In this document: one piece after another, positions 7,613 to 17,794 of the stretch
How the letters are laid out: each line of letters starts with the position of its first letter
Numbering within the stretch: the first letter of the stretch is position 1
Assembly: GCA_944323885.1 (NCBI GenBank)
Contig: CALUUD010000001.1
Coordinates: 124,001 to 188,000, forward strand
Direction: 5' to 3'
Source of the DNA: an uncultured Helicobacteraceae bacterium
GTDB lineage: Bacteria; Campylobacterota; Campylobacteria; Campylobacterales; Helicobacteraceae
Length of the DNA stretch: 64,000 nucleotides
Made by a program: the position numbers and the translations under genes
The notes under the pieces: model-generated
Databases searched by the model: none
What the model was told of the DNA's origin: nothing
The model's input: only the letters and a program-made list of their open reading frames with translations

Positions 7613-9508
7613 CTAAACAGATTTATACTCTGAAATAAATGAATTTAAACACCCTATTATCTCATTTGATAAAATAGAGAATAAAGAAGTTATGTTATTT
7701 GTCTTAGCATACAATAAGCAAAAGAGCAGGTTTTGCAACAAATGTAGTATACTGCCTTCAAGCAAGATTCCATACTCTGGATTACTAGCACTATTTTTAG
7801 AAAGTAACTGGCAAATATCATCAATGAAACAAAATAATTCTTGTTTTGTGGATACATTAGAATTAAGTATCCTATGCTTTAATACATCTATATAATTCTC
7901 TAATTTCACACTTAAATCTTCTTTTAATCTAACATTGTAAGAAAAACATTGTTTTATTTGCTGACTTATCATATCTTTATTGATATCTTTTTTTAAATCT
8001 ATATTTTTTATTGGTAATGCCCCTTTAATATAGGCACCATTGCTTATATTATATACTGCATGTGGCTTATATTTAATAATAGCAAGTTCAAAACTCTCCT
8101 TACTTAGAGAAAAAATAGAATCACTATAAACATCATTATCAAAATTACCTCTCACTTTAAAAACATCATGTGGCAATTCAACACTCTCTTCCCCATAAAA
8201 AGAATCACTAGAATGCTTACTTTTTCCTTTTATGAAGCCACAATCAATTCCACAAAGAATAATTTGATCACTAAATTGACAAGCTAAACTAAAACCTGCA
8301 TTACCAACAAATGGAGCACAAAACTCAATAATACTAGCATCTAAAGTCATATAAGAGCTTGCGCTACCGCCACGATTAAAAATATAACCTTCATTAGCAA
8401 TATTTAATACTTCATTATTAACAACACTAGCACATATAATAGGAGTATCTTGCAATTTAGCATCACATAAAACATCTGCCAAATAATCTATGCGCTCTAT
8501 TTCTATTTGAAAATCAACTTTTATTTTATGTTTCCTTAAAATCTTCAATGCAGTGCCACAACTAAAGATTATCATCTTATCTTGATTTTTAGATAAAAAT
8601 GAAATATTTTCATCTAAACTTGGACCACTTCCAACAACACAGATAGTAGCATCAATTTTTTTTGGAGATTTAAGGATTTTACTTGATTTAATATTTTTAA
8701 ACATATTTCTTACACCAATTATCTCATCCTCAAAACTACCCCAACCTCTTGCGTTTGATTTATAAGATTCAAATACCATATTTCTTATTTTTGATATTTT
8801 TGGTGATATAAATGCACTTAATTCAAGTCTCAATAGATTATTTGTTACTCTTTTGCTATAGAAATAATGACTAAGGAAAGATCGCATTTTTATATCTTCA
8901 ATAAAAATATAACAAGATCTATCGCTAACACACTCAAAAAGGGCTTTAAAATCTATAAAATAACACGCTATACTAAATAATTCTACATCCTCTTCAAAAA
9001 TTAACAATGAATGAAATTTATATCCATTATCTATAAGAATTTGTAAAAATATACCTCCACAAAGTCCAAAAATATTACTTTGCGGCAAGAAAAATTGTGG
9101 CAGATGTAGCATAGGATTAGAATCTAAAATATTAGAATATGCATAATCAACCATTCTATTGATATATTTTGCAGTAATTGTTAAATTTTTAACATCAACT
9201 TTTACAAGCTTAGCATTATTTAAATACACTTTCCAAGAAGGATTATTTAGTGGGTTTGAAGCAATATTTTGAGCAATATCTAAGATAGAATTTTTTGGAT
9301 AAAGAAATACATTGTTTCTTAGATCAATAATATTAATATCACTACTATCAAAAAATAATTGATATTTTTTATTTTTACCTTGTATTGTATCATTGATAGC
9401 ATTAGCTATTTTTTTATTATATACTCTAAAGAATTCTAGATTATCTAGCATCCTTTTGAATATAAATTTTTCATCTCTATTTTTTAGAGATACTAAAATA
9501 TCTTGCAA
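7613..9508 (-). CDS. maf: motility accessory factor (Maf/DUF115), flagellin glycosyltransferase family
   Basis: Maf proteins transfer nonulosonic acids (pseudaminic or legionaminic acid) to flagellin. The 631-aa protein has the central MAF core: TICVVGSGPSLDENISFL, a Rossmann-like nucleotide-sugar motif, then KVDFQIEIER and VGNAGFSLACQ plus ILCGIDCGF. It is encoded 2 bases downstream of flgE and so is probably co-transcribed from the sigma-54 promoter. Helicobacter and Campylobacter genomes carry one to several maf paralogs; which sugar or site this one uses cannot be told. Confidence 0.85.
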   Translation of the reverse strand: MQDILVSLKNRDEKFIFKRMLDNLEFFRVYNKKIANAINDTIQGKNKKYQLFFDSSDINIIDLRNNVFLYPKNSILDIAQNIASNPLNNPSWKVYLNNAKLVKVDVKNLTITAKYINRMVDYAYSNILDSNPMLHLPQFFLPQSNIFGLCGGIFLQILIDNGYKFHSLLIFEEDVELFSIACYFIDFKALFECVSDRSCYIFIEDIKMRSFLSHYFYSKRVTNNLLRLELSAFISPKISKIRNMVFESYKSNARGWGSFEDEIIGVRNMFKNIKSSKILKSPKKIDATICVVGSGPSLDENISFLSKNQDKMIIFSCGTALKILRKHKIKVDFQIEIERIDYLADVLCDAKLQDTPIICASVVNNEVLNIANEGYIFNRGGSASSYMTLDASIIEFCAPFVGNAGFSLACQFSDQIILCGIDCGFIKGKSKHSSDSFYGEESVELPHDVFKVRGNFDNDVYSDSIFSLSKESFELAIIKYKPHAVYNISNGAYIKGALPIKNIDLKKDINKDMISQQIKQCFSYNVRLKEDLSVKLENYIDVLKHRILNSNVSTKQELFCFIDDICQLLSKNSASNPEYGILLEGSILHLLQNLLFCLLYAKTNNITSLFSILSNEIIGCLNSFISEYKSV

Positions 9509-9510
9509 AA

Positions 9511-11661
9511 TTACTGCTTTAATCCAAGAAGTGTATTTAAAATTTGATCAGATGTTGTCACAGCCTTTGAGTTAGCTTGAAATCCTCTTTGAACGACTAT
9601 TAATTGAGTTAGTGCTCTACTTAAATCAACATTACTCATCTCTAACTTTGAACCACTTATCCCACCTCTTCTACCTGTATTTGGAGCACCAATTACTGGA
9701 TTTCCAGAATTCCCAGACTGACTATAAATATTCCCACCTTCAGCTTGCAAACCCGCATTGTTAGAAAAACTAGCTAATGCAACTTGAGCAAGAGCTAATG
9801 CTTTACCGTTACTAAATGCACCAAGAAGAGTTCCATTTGAATCAAATCTAATATCCTCCAAATCACCTGCTTGATAGCCATTGCTAGTAATATTATAAGT
9901 TTCAGATATTCTATCAACACTGGTTAAACCACCAAAAGTTCCATTATCTCCAAATGCCAATTCTAATCTCTGTGGAGCTGTAGATCCATTCTTAGGATCA
10001 AATTGTAAAACTGGTGGATTCATACCTGCTAGACTACCATCAGAATTAAATGAAGCTCTACCACCTTCAAAAATATTTGGTCTAATAGGAGAGCCACCTA
10101 AAAATTGTGCTGGTTCTGGTAATATAGCCCTAAAACTCCATTCACTATCACCAATTTTAAAAAACTCAAATCTAATTGTATGCTTAGTTCCAAGACTATC
10201 TACTATATCTGTACTTGTTGCATGAGTTGCCACGCCAAAAACACCAGTACTTGTTGCATTGCCACCTTCAACTAAAGAAGTAGTAGATAATCCAGACATA
10301 GCTTCTGTAAACAATATATTATCAGTGATATTATCTGAATAAAAACTGCTAATATTTACATGGAGATTATTTTGCAAATCATCTCCATCATCTAAATTTT
10401 GCATTTCAAACATACCATATTTATTTACACTAACTTTAATACTTGCTGTGCTATCTGCATACTGAACTTGAGGATTCTTTATCATATTTGCATCCTGCTG
10501 CATTAAAGCTCTTAAATCTTCAGTAGTCCTAAACTGACCTGTAGTAGAATCTGCATCTGCTGTTTTTGTATAACGATAAGCAAATGCTGTAATAACACTA
10601 TCACCTTCCTTAAAATTTGATAAAACACCAGTTCCACCTTCTGTGATAACTATATTCTTATTACTATCATCCCCATTTTTATCATTTTGATTCTCTAATC
10701 TAAGCATACCATTATCAACATAAGCACTAACACCTGTTTTATCACTTACTGCATTTATAGCATTTTGTGCAGCAACAAGAGAATTAATACCTGTGATAGC
10801 AGAATCATTTGTAAATGAAATACTCTCACCATTAATGCCAATTGTACTATTTTGTGCAGTTGGATTAACAGTTTGCCTCATTTGAGCCACTTGATAACTA
10901 ACCCAAATACCTTGATTTTCTTTTAATGCAAGAGCATCTCCATCAGCGTTAAATAAAACACCAAAATCATAAGCTTCTTGCTGAACTTTATTTGCAGAAT
11001 CATACAATCTAACCTGTGGATTGACTTCTGTTTTTACACTAGAATCTAAAGATGAAAGAGCTATCATTTGGTCTGCTTTTTTTCCTGCATTCAAATTGGC
11101 TCTCACTGTGATAGAACTTGTAGCTTTAGCAGGCATAACCATAGCTGGATCTATTCTTATATTTTGTATAGGACCAGTGCTATCTACTTTAAAAAAATCA
11201 TCTTCTGACATATATTCAACATTTTTCAGCTCTCCCCTAGCCCAACCTTGAACAATATAGCCACCAGCATTTACTAAATTTCCATTAGCATCAAATAAAA
11301 ATTCTCCATTTCTAGTGTAATTTCTAGTAATTCCACGATCTGGACTAACTATAAAAAAACCATCACCTTCAATTGCCAAATCTGTTTTGATATCTGTATT
11401 TTGGGTGTTACCTTGAGAAAAAACTTTAGTAGTTGATTCTACACCAACACCAAGCCCTATTGAATAGTCATTTTGACCACCAAGTCCATTTTTATATGGT
11501 GAGGTTGCTATATGTTTTATTTGAGATAACATATCAACAAAAGACGCTCTTGAATATTTGAAACCAATAGTATTTACATTTGAAATATTATTACTTTCAA
11601 CATCTAAAGCAATTTGATGCGCTTGCATTCCACTTACACCTGACCATAAAGACTTTAACAT
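9511..11661 (-). CDS. flgE: flagellar hook protein FlgE
   Basis: Structural protein of the flagellar hook, 716 aa, the long form typical of Helicobacter and Campylobacter (E. coli FlgE is about 400). The N-terminal rod motif (SLWSGVSGMQAHQIALDVE, then NNISNVNTIGFKYSRASF) and the C-terminal coiled segment (QLIVVQRGFQANSKAV, QILNTLLGLKQ) that form the D0 core are both present, with a long variable surface region between. AAGGAT precedes the ATG. Transcription is from a sigma-54 promoter at 11700-11714, as for the class II genes of H. pylori. Confidence 0.97.
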   Translation of the reverse strand: MLKSLWSGVSGMQAHQIALDVESNNISNVNTIGFKYSRASFVDMLSQIKHIATSPYKNGLGGQNDYSIGLGVGVESTTKVFSQGNTQNTDIKTDLAIEGDGFFIVSPDRGITRNYTRNGEFLFDANGNLVNAGGYIVQGWARGELKNVEYMSEDDFFKVDSTGPIQNIRIDPAMVMPAKATSSITVRANLNAGKKADQMIALSSLDSSVKTEVNPQVRLYDSANKVQQEAYDFGVLFNADGDALALKENQGIWVSYQVAQMRQTVNPTAQNSTIGINGESISFTNDSAITGINSLVAAQNAINAVSDKTGVSAYVDNGMLRLENQNDKNGDDSNKNIVITEGGTGVLSNFKEGDSVITAFAYRYTKTADADSTTGQFRTTEDLRALMQQDANMIKNPQVQYADSTASIKVSVNKYGMFEMQNLDDGDDLQNNLHVNISSFYSDNITDNILFTEAMSGLSTTSLVEGGNATSTGVFGVATHATSTDIVDSLGTKHTIRFEFFKIGDSEWSFRAILPEPAQFLGGSPIRPNIFEGGRASFNSDGSLAGMNPPVLQFDPKNGSTAPQRLELAFGDNGTFGGLTSVDRISETYNITSNGYQAGDLEDIRFDSNGTLLGAFSNGKALALAQVALASFSNNAGLQAEGGNIYSQSGNSGNPVIGAPNTGRRGGISGSKLEMSNVDLSRALTQLIVVQRGFQANSKAVTTSDQILNTLLGLKQ

Positions 11662-11699
11662 ATATTATCCTTGTATAAAAATTTATCACAAGGTGTAAA

Positions 11700-11714
11700 G
11701 CAAAAAATATTCCA
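11700..11714 (-). promoter_or_regulatory. sigma-54 (RpoN) promoter of flgE
   Basis: On the minus strand the sequence TGGAATATTTTTTGC has the invariant GG and GC separated by exactly 10 bases (consensus TGGCACG-N4-TTGCA). It lies about 40 bases before the flgE ATG. The GG/GC spacing is seen directly; dependence on RpoN and its activator FlgR is established for H. pylori flgE and inferred here. Confidence 0.8.
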
Positions 11715-11747
11715 AAAACAGAATCAATATGGATGAGTAAAAATACT

Positions 11748-12917
11748 TTAAAGGTTTGCTATATATCTATCTATTCTTTTTATTCCATCTTTAATTTGTT
11801 CTTCAGAGCATGCAAATGATAATCTAACATACCCATCCATACCAAATGCAACACCTGGAACTAATGCAACACCTTCTTTTTCAAGCAAATCTTTACAAAA
11901 AGCCATAGAATCTAAATTAACTTTTTTAATATTTATAAATAAATAAAACGCACCTTGAGGAAGTTTAACATTTAATAATTTTATATCATTGATAAGCTTG
12001 CAAGCTAGATTCCGTCTTGCGCTAAAAGCTGATACAAAATTGTCAATATCCATATTAGCTTCTCCATTTAGTGCAAAAATAGAGGCTCTTTGAGTAATTG
12101 AATTGATGTTTGATGTACTTTGACTTTGTAGGTTATTTAACATCTTAATTAACAATTTATCCTTTGATGCAGCATAACCCATTCGCCACCCTGTCATGGC
12201 AACAGATTTACTTAATCCATTTATAGTAATTGTCCTATTTAACATATCATCATTAATGCTGCCAATAGATGTAAATTTTTCATTATCATATACTAATCGT
12301 TCATAAATTTCATCACTAATAACAATAATATCTGTATCTTTAATCACTTCATACAATGCAAGTAATTCATCTCTTGAATATACCATTCCCGTTGGGTTTG
12401 AAGGTGATGTTAGAATTAATATCTTTGTTTTGTCTGTAATAGCAGATTTTAATTGATGTGGATTTATTTTAAAATCACTATCTTCATCAGTTTGAATAAA
12501 AACACTCTTTCCACCAAAGTATTTAACAAGCTCTGGATAAGTAACCCAATATGGAGATGGAATGATAACTTCATCATCACAATCAATAAGTGCTGAAAAA
12601 ACATTAAATAATGAATGTTTAGCACCATTGCTCACAATTATTTCATTTGGTTCATAATTTAAATTATTTTGTATTTTTAATTTTTCACTAATAGCAACTA
12701 ATAATTCATTAATACCACCAACTTGAGTATATTTTGTAAAACCACTATTGATCGCTCTTATAGCTTCATCTTTAATAATTTTTGGTGTATCAAAATCAGG
12801 TTCTCCTGCAGAAAATGACAATATATCTTTACCTTGAGATTTTAAATCTCTAGCAAGTGAGCTAATAGCTATTGTTACAGATTCTCCTAAAGTTGAAATT
12901 CTTTGTGAATATTTCAT
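11748..12917 (-). CDS. aspC: aspartate aminotransferase (class I)
   Basis: PLP-dependent transaminase of fold type I, interconverting aspartate and oxaloacetate. The 389-aa protein has SAGEPDFDTP, SNPTG (N at 174), D202 and Y205 in SDEIYERL, the PLP lysine K237 in GLSKSVAMTGWRMGY and a C-terminal substrate Arg in YVRLSFA. It belongs to the AspB/AAT-Ib group; such enzymes may also accept aromatic amino acids or prephenate. It lies 15 bases downstream of hemB and is probably read with it. Confidence 0.92.
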   Translation of the reverse strand: MKYSQRISTLGESVTIAISSLARDLKSQGKDILSFSAGEPDFDTPKIIKDEAIRAINSGFTKYTQVGGINELLVAISEKLKIQNNLNYEPNEIIVSNGAKHSLFNVFSALIDCDDEVIIPSPYWVTYPELVKYFGGKSVFIQTDEDSDFKINPHQLKSAITDKTKILILTSPSNPTGMVYSRDELLALYEVIKDTDIIVISDEIYERLVYDNEKFTSIGSINDDMLNRTITINGLSKSVAMTGWRMGYAASKDKLLIKMLNNLQSQSTSNINSITQRASIFALNGEANMDIDNFVSAFSARRNLACKLINDIKLLNVKLPQGAFYLFINIKKVNLDSMAFCKDLLEKEGVALVPGVAFGMDGYVRLSFACSEEQIKDGIKRIDRYIANL

Positions 12918-12932
12918 TGCTTTTCCTTGTTG

Positions 12933-13892
12933 TTAAATTAAATTTGCAACTTCTTTTGAATGATAGCTAATAATAATATTTGCTCCCGCTCTCTTAAAAG
13001 ATATCATTATTTCAAGCAACATTCTCTCATAGTCAATCAACTCTGCATTTTTAGCAGCTCTAAGCATTGCATATTCACCACTTACATTATATACAGCAAG
13101 TGGAAGCAAAGAAGTCTCTCTAATATCACGCACAATATCAAGATAATTAAGAGCAGGTTTTACCATTAATATATCAGCACCCTCAGATTCATCTATCAAA
13201 GATTCTCTTATTGCTTCATTTCTATTTGATGGATTCTGTTGATATGTTTTTCTATCACCAAAACTAGGAGCAGAATTTGCCACATCCCTAAATGGACCAT
13301 AAAATGCACTTGCAAATTTTGTTGAATAGCTCATAATAAGGGTATTTATAAAATTACTAGAATCAAGAGAATCTCTTATAGCTTTTACTTGACCATCCAT
13401 CATAGCACTTGGTGCAATAATATCTGCTCCACTATCTGCTAGAATTACTGCTTGTCTTGCTAATATTTCTAAAGTCTTATCATTATCTACATTACCATTA
13501 GAATCTAAAATACCACAATGCCCATGATCTGTATATTCACAAAAACACAAATCTACGCTAATTATCATATCATCAAATCTCTCTTTAATGGCACGAACTG
13601 CTGTTGCTATAATTGAGTTACTTGATAATGCACTAGATCCTATGCTATCTTTTATTGATGGGATACCAAATAAAATAATGTGAGATATGCCAAGTTTTTT
13701 TAGCACTTCACATTCTCTTAAAACATTATCTATGCTCATTTGATATACATCTGGCATTGATTTAATTTCATTTTTTATATTATTCCCTTCAATTACAAAC
13801 AATGGATAAACAAAATCACTAATTTGGATTCTGCTTTCTTGTAACATATTTCTTATACTGTCATTTTTTCTTAATCTTCTAAGTCTAGTCAC
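12933..13892 (-). CDS. hemB: delta-aminolevulinic acid dehydratase (porphobilinogen synthase)
   Basis: Condenses two 5-aminolevulinate molecules to porphobilinogen in haem synthesis. All key residues are seen in 319 aa: zinc cysteines C116, C118 and C126 ([13 protein letters not shown]), and the Schiff-base lysines K192 ([13 protein letters not shown]) and K245 ([11 protein letters not shown]). So this is the Zn-dependent form. The start is GTG at 13890-13892 with AAGGAA at proper distance; the ATG one base away is out of frame. It overlaps arsS by 8 bases, as in the hemB-arsS-arsR locus I recall from H. pylori. Confidence 0.96.
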   Translation of the reverse strand: MTRLRRLRKNDSIRNMLQESRIQISDFVYPLFVIEGNNIKNEIKSMPDVYQMSIDNVLRECEVLKKLGISHIILFGIPSIKDSIGSSALSSNSIIATAVRAIKERFDDMIISVDLCFCEYTDHGHCGILDSNGNVDNDKTLEILARQAVILADSGADIIAPSAMMDGQVKAIRDSLDSSNFINTLIMSYSTKFASAFYGPFRDVANSAPSFGDRKTYQQNPSNRNEAIRESLIDESEGADILMVKPALNYLDIVRDIRETSLLPLAVYNVSGEYAMLRAAKNAELIDYERMLLEIMISFKRAGANIIISYHSKEVANLI

Positions 13893-15171
13893 ATTTATTC
13901 CTTAACTTGTCATTTGCAACATTGCTAATCACACAATCTTTAATATAAAAATAATGATTGCCATCAATATATTTATGATCAAGTATAAAACCTTGCGCAT
14001 CTATAGTATTTTTTATGATATACATTCCAAGTCCAAGACCTTTTTGCTTATTATCGCTGCCATCACTATAAAATGGAGAAAAATATTTATTTATATCATC
14101 TTTAAATGGAAGTCCTTTATTTTGGACTACCAAATCATTGCCATCTACAAATATTACAACACGCTGATCTTCTGAATACTTAATTGCATTATCAAGTAAA
14201 TTTTTTACACTAAGACTCATAACTTCAAAATCTGCAAGAATCTCTGCCTCCCTATCAATAAGAACAACATTCCTTGGCCTTTCTTCTTCAATAAGCAGCA
14301 TTTTATTTATATTATGTATTAAATCTATTAACTTAAATCTTGTTTTTGAAATTTTATAATTATGTGTATTCATTTCTTCGATTTTTGCAAAATCATCAAT
14401 TATTGCATTCAATCTAGTAAATACAGAAGTTAGTCTATCTTTTGCCTTTATATCAGTTAGCATTTCTGTTACAATCCTACCTTTTGTGATAGGGGTTTTT
14501 AATTCATGCATAATAGATCTCAAAAATAAAATTCTGGCTTTATTCATTTCATTAATTGTATTTACAGCCTTTGCAAATTCTCTGCTTAAATCTCCTATCT
14601 CATCTGTATTATTTGAAATCACTTTAATATCTGTATTACCATTAGCAAACTTACATACTTCACGCCTTAACAAACTAAGTGGCAGCAAAGACTTTAATAC
14701 TAAAATATAAAAGAAAATGAGAGTGATAAAAGCTAAAAAGGCTATCAAATAATAAGTTGTATAATCTTCACTATATTTATAATCTGTATAAACATAATAG
14801 TCTTTATTGTTAGAGTCATCAATTATAATATAGTAATGATTATTAATTTTTTCTGCGCTCACTACAATATTGTCATTAGTATCATTTTGTAAATAATTTA
14901 ATAAATACTTCTTGGAAGCATACTCTGTGATATCATTATCCACCTGATAATAACCAATATCAAACAAATAAATTTGAAGTGCTTCAAGGTTATAACCAAA
15001 TTTGATTAAATCATTTAGATTGTCTACTACACTATAATATCGTTGTTCAATTACAAAATTATTCTTATTAACTTCTGAGCTTATAAAATACAATACAAAT
15101 AGAATAAAGCTAATGGAACTAAAAATAAAGAGCAAAGTTATTTTAACAATTAAAGAATCTGTCTTAAACAT
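13885..15171 (-). CDS. arsS: ArsS-type acid-responsive sensor histidine kinase
   Basis: Membrane kinase of 428 aa: TM1 about 10-30, periplasmic sensor about 31-140, TM2 about 141-162, HAMP region ([17 protein letters not shown]), phosphoacceptor H222 in [11 protein letters not shown]-box [12 protein letters not shown] and G-box [12 protein letters not shown]. Gene order with arsR and hemB identifies it with HP0165, the pH sensor of H. pylori. The periplasmic part has a single histidine (H112), whereas several histidines are reported to be involved in pH sensing by the H. pylori protein. It starts 9 bases after arsR and overlaps hemB. Confidence 0.9.
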   Translation of the reverse strand: MFKTDSLIVKITLLFIFSSISFILFVLYFISSEVNKNNFVIEQRYYSVVDNLNDLIKFGYNLEALQIYLFDIGYYQVDNDITEYASKKYLLNYLQNDTNDNIVVSAEKINNHYYIIIDDSNNKDYYVYTDYKYSEDYTTYYLIAFLAFITLIFFYILVLKSLLPLSLLRREVCKFANGNTDIKVISNNTDEIGDLSREFAKAVNTINEMNKARILFLRSIMHELKTPITKGRIVTEMLTDIKAKDRLTSVFTRLNAIIDDFAKIEEMNTHNYKISKTRFKLIDLIHNINKMLLIEEERPRNVVLIDREAEILADFEVMSLSVKNLLDNAIKYSEDQRVVIFVDGNDLVVQNKGLPFKDDINKYFSPFYSDGSDNKQKGLGLGMYIIKNTIDAQGFILDHKYIDGNHYFYIKDCVISNVANDKLRNKCD

Positions 15172-15180
15172 TAAAAATTC

Positions 15181-15864
15181 TTACATATTCAATCTATAAC
15201 CAAGTCCTCTTACAGAGAGGATATATTTTGGATGTTTTGAATCTTCACAAATCTTATTTCTAAGTCTACCAATAATAACATCTACACTTTTAAAATCCCC
15301 TTGTGATTTTATAGAATCACATTTTTCTGCAATAATTGACCTTGAAAAAATATGACCTGGTTGAGACATTAATAAAGTCAAAATCTCATATTCCGCCCTT
15401 GTTAAATCCAACTTATTACCCTTAAAGAATACACTCATACTATCTTTATCTACCGTAAAATCAGAATTATACTGATTTCCCAAAATTGACTGCGTTGGTA
15501 CTATACTATACCTCCTAAGGACGCTATTTATTCTTGCTAATAATTCCTTAGGATCATATGGTTTTGGAAGATAATCATCCGCACCATATTCTAATGCATC
15601 TATTTTATCTTGGGTATCACTTCTTGCAGAAGATATAATAATTGGTATATTTTTATATTTTGTAATCTTTTTGCATACCTCTATGCCATCCATGTTTGGA
15701 AGGGTTAAATCAAGAAGAAGTAAATCATACTTATATTTTTCAATTGCCCTCATTCCAACTATTGGATCTGAATAATTTGTCAAATTTACATTATTTGCTT
15801 TTAAGAATTCGGATAAAATCTCTGCTAATTCTATATCATCTTCTATCATTATTACTTCTATCAT
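15181..15864 (-). CDS. arsR: ArsR-type response regulator (OmpR family)
   Basis: Receiver domain plus winged helix. Starting at the ATG of [10 protein letters not shown] puts the phosphoacceptor at D52 ([13 protein letters not shown]), the same number as in H. pylori ArsR; an upstream GTG adds only three residues (MVI). Further conserved residues are D9/D10 and K in [10 protein letters not shown]; the DNA-binding domain ends [12 protein letters not shown]. In H. pylori the phosphorylated form controls acid-response and adhesin genes, and the unphosphorylated form is essential. The start lies inside the upstream gene (29-base overlap), so translation is likely coupled. Confidence 0.93.
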   Translation of the reverse strand: MIEVIMIEDDIELAEILSEFLKANNVNLTNYSDPIVGMRAIEKYKYDLLLLDLTLPNMDGIEVCKKITKYKNIPIIISSARSDTQDKIDALEYGADDYLPKPYDPKELLARINSVLRRYSIVPTQSILGNQYNSDFTVDKDSMSVFFKGNKLDLTRAEYEILTLLMSQPGHIFSRSIIAEKCDSIKSQGDFKSVDVIIGRLRNKICEDSKHPKYILSVRGLGYRLNM

Positions 15865-16201
15865 TATCACCACCTACCATTGTTTCTAATGTTATTAACC
15901 TATCCTCTATTACATAGAGTTGATACTCAAGGTAACTTATCACCATATGTAATTTTGTCTCCAAGTTAGAATCTCCTATATTCTTTAACCCTTCAAACAG
16001 CACCAAAGATTTTTCTTTTAAGCGAAGCAAAGTTACAAGTTCATCATCAATAATTTTATTATCAACTTCGCTACTACTCTCTTCTTTTATATCTATAGAA
16101 ATACCATTACCTGCCTCATCTTTGGAATTAATACCAATGTTGCTTAATTCAGAAATGGTAGATAATATAGCTTCTTTAGTCTCCAATAAGCCACCTTTCA
16201 A
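15836..16201 (-). CDS. conserved Campylobacterota protein with CiaD-like C-terminal domain
   Basis: A 121-aa soluble protein with no signal peptide. The N-terminal third is Ser/Glu rich and probably disordered; the C-terminal half ([15 protein letters not shown], then [17 protein letters not shown] and a helix to LETMVG) is helical and resembles the 'CiaD-like domain' family I remember from Campylobacterota genomes (motif LVLFEGxQ...NLEAKLDLTLNFLEYLL). That family name comes from a Campylobacter secreted effector, so function does not follow. It overlaps a small upstream gene by 26 bases and arsR by 29, so it is part of the arsRS operon. Confidence 0.7.
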   Translation of the reverse strand: MKGGLLETKEAILSTISELSNIGINSKDEAGNGISIDIKEESSSEVDNKIIDDELVTLLRLKEKSLVLFEGLKNIGDSNLETKLHMVISYLEYQLYVIEDRLITLETMVGGDNDRSNNDRR

Positions 16202-16418
16202 TGTTATTTAAGTCATCTGTAGAATTTGCCTTCACAAAACAATCATACATATATTGGTTTAATCCAACAATATTTAGATTTTTTGTAGCAAGTCTTCTAA
16301 GAGATTCTTCTGCTTCAATGTCATTTGGGTAATCAACAAGTATTTTTCTATAAATCTTTACAACATTATCCTTCATTCCCTTAATATCATATATACTTGC
16401 TAAAATATGCATATCCAT
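16176..16418 (-). CDS. small TPR-like conserved protein
   Basis: An 80-aa protein, first gene of the arsRS-hemB operon. Residues 1-45 (LASIYDIKGMKDNVVKIYRKIL, DYPNDIEAEESLRRLA) fit one to two tetratricopeptide helical hairpins, pointing to a protein-binding role. A very similar small gene lies at the matching place in H. pylori (recalled, HP0168). The start could be the ATG at 16418 or the ATG two codons later; neither has a strong ribosome site. The function is not known. Confidence 0.65.
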   Translation of the reverse strand: MDMHILASIYDIKGMKDNVVKIYRKILVDYPNDIEAEESLRRLATKNLNIVGLNQYMYDCFVKANSTDDLNNIERWLIGD

Positions 16419-16605
16419 TTAGTAAAATCCAAATTTACAAATTATTAAAGTGCTATAATGATGTAAATAAATTAATACATTTTAAAGCTCTATTTTTAGG
16501 TTATAATTTTAACAAAAATGATATAAATTATAACATTTAAATCTAATAAATTATTTTACATTTTAGTGTTTATGTAACCAATAACAAATCACAAGGCAAA
16601 ATAAA

Positions 16606-17211
16606 ATGGATAATGCAAACACAAAAGAAGAACTAGCAGAAATGTTATTTAAACTAATAGAAGATATTGGGCATACAGAAAATTTAATAGAAGAAATTAA
16701 GCAAGAGATGCAACTAATAAAAGAAACTTTTCAAAATAGCATGCCTCATGCAGAAATACTATCATCAATAAGAGAAGAATTAGATAGACAATCAAAAATA
16801 ATCGATGAGTTTAATAGCAATATTAATATTAATAATATAACAACATTAGATGAAAACATAAAAGAAAAAATAATATCTTTGGAAAATGATATAAACAATA
16901 TAAAGAATAAGAATAATAGCATCTTAGATTCTATTAATATTAATGAATTATCAAATATTAGTGATACAATGGCACAAAAGTTAATACTAAAAAAGGAAAT
17001 TAAAACATGGCAAATCATGATTATTGGGATACTTACCACATTTTCCATTTTTAGTATTGGATTTTTTATCTTTATTAGCAAAATATCAATTGGCACAATA
17101 TTAGCATATATTGCATTTTGCATCCCATTTTGTATTGCTATGTATTTTATTAACAATAATTTACACAATCTTATCTCAAATAAAAAAGCATCACAAATAA
17201 AAAAGAATTAG
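16606..17211 (+). CDS. coiled-coil protein with C-terminal membrane hairpin, unknown
   Basis: I do not recognise this 201-aa protein. Residues 1-120 are strongly helical and charged with heptad-like spacing (ELAEMLFKLIEDIGHTENLI, then SLENDINNIKNKNNSIL), a probable coiled coil. Residues about 135-185 hold two hydrophobic helices (MIIGILTTFSIFSIGFFIFI and ILAYIAFCIPFCIAMYFI), so the N-terminus should face the cytoplasm. AAGGC precedes the ATG. It lies 3 bases before the next gene and is divergent from the arsRS operon. Confidence 0.6.
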   Translation: MDNANTKEELAEMLFKLIEDIGHTENLIEEIKQEMQLIKETFQNSMPHAEILSSIREELDRQSKIIDEFNSNININNITTLDENIKEKIISLENDINNIKNKNNSILDSININELSNISDTMAQKLILKKEIKTWQIMIIGILTTFSIFSIGFFIFISKISIGTILAYIAFCIPFCIAMYFINNNLHNLISNKKASQIKKN

Positions 17212-17214
17212 ATT

Positions 17215-17631
17215 ATGAAACATATATCAATTCTAGTATTATTATTGAATTTAATTTATGCAAATAAATTAATACCTCCTACTTACAATAATATAAATAT
17301 AAATAATGATGCCGCATATTATAGAAATGAAGCTTTTAGAGCTGCTGGTTTTGGTTCAAAAATTATTGCTAGAGATTTATTTTATAAATCCTGTGTATTA
17401 GGTGACCAACTTGGTTGTATAGCACTTAGCGAAATCAATGTAAAATTCAATATAGATTCTATAATTACAAATAAAGATAAATGCAATATTGGAGACAAAG
17501 ATGCCTGCTTTGAATTATATAAATATTACCTAAATGAAGGGATTTTAGATCATTTTAAAATATCATGGTATTTATCAAAAGCATGTAGACTAGGTCATAA
17601 AGAGGCATGCATAATCAGTAGTAAAAAATAA
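17215..17631 (+). CDS. secreted Sel1-like repeat protein (Hcp-type, cysteine-rich)
   Basis: A 138-aa exported protein: signal peptide about 1-16 (ISILVLLLNLIYA), then Sel1-like helices with paired cysteines in the pattern seen in Helicobacter cysteine-rich proteins: FYKSCVLGDQLGCIAL, KCNIGDKDACFELY and ACRLGHKEACIIS. Cysteines about eight residues apart are the disulfide pairs of Hcp repeats. At about 120 mature residues it is shorter than HcpA-E. It is probably co-transcribed with the coiled-coil membrane protein 3 bases upstream. A role in the periplasm or outside the cell is inferred. Confidence 0.72.
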   Translation: MKHISILVLLLNLIYANKLIPPTYNNININNDAAYYRNEAFRAAGFGSKIIARDLFYKSCVLGDQLGCIALSEINVKFNIDSIITNKDKCNIGDKDACFELYKYYLNEGILDHFKISWYLSKACRLGHKEACIISSKK

Positions 17632-17667
17632 ATATAAAAATACTTACAAAAAATGTTTAAAATATAA

Positions 17668-17756
17668 TGGCAGAAAGGAAGGGATTCGAACCCTCGAAGG
17701 CTATTAACCTTACACGCGTTCCAGGCGTGCTCCTTCAACCACTCGGACACCTTTCT
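17668..17756 (-). tRNA. tRNA-Ser (anticodon GGA)
   Basis: Read on the minus strand: acceptor stem AGAAAGG/CCTTTCT, discriminator G and encoded CCA; D-arm GTCCGAGTGG; anticodon stem CACGC/GCGTG with loop CTGGAAC (anticodon GGA); a long variable arm typical of class II tRNAs; and T-arm GGGTTCGAATCCC. Length 89 including CCA. It reads UCC/UCU serine codons. It lies downstream of the tat-queA-rsmG operon. Confidence 0.96.
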
Positions 17757-17794
17757 ATAAGCATGTATCATCCAAGCTGGTATTCTGCCTAAGT

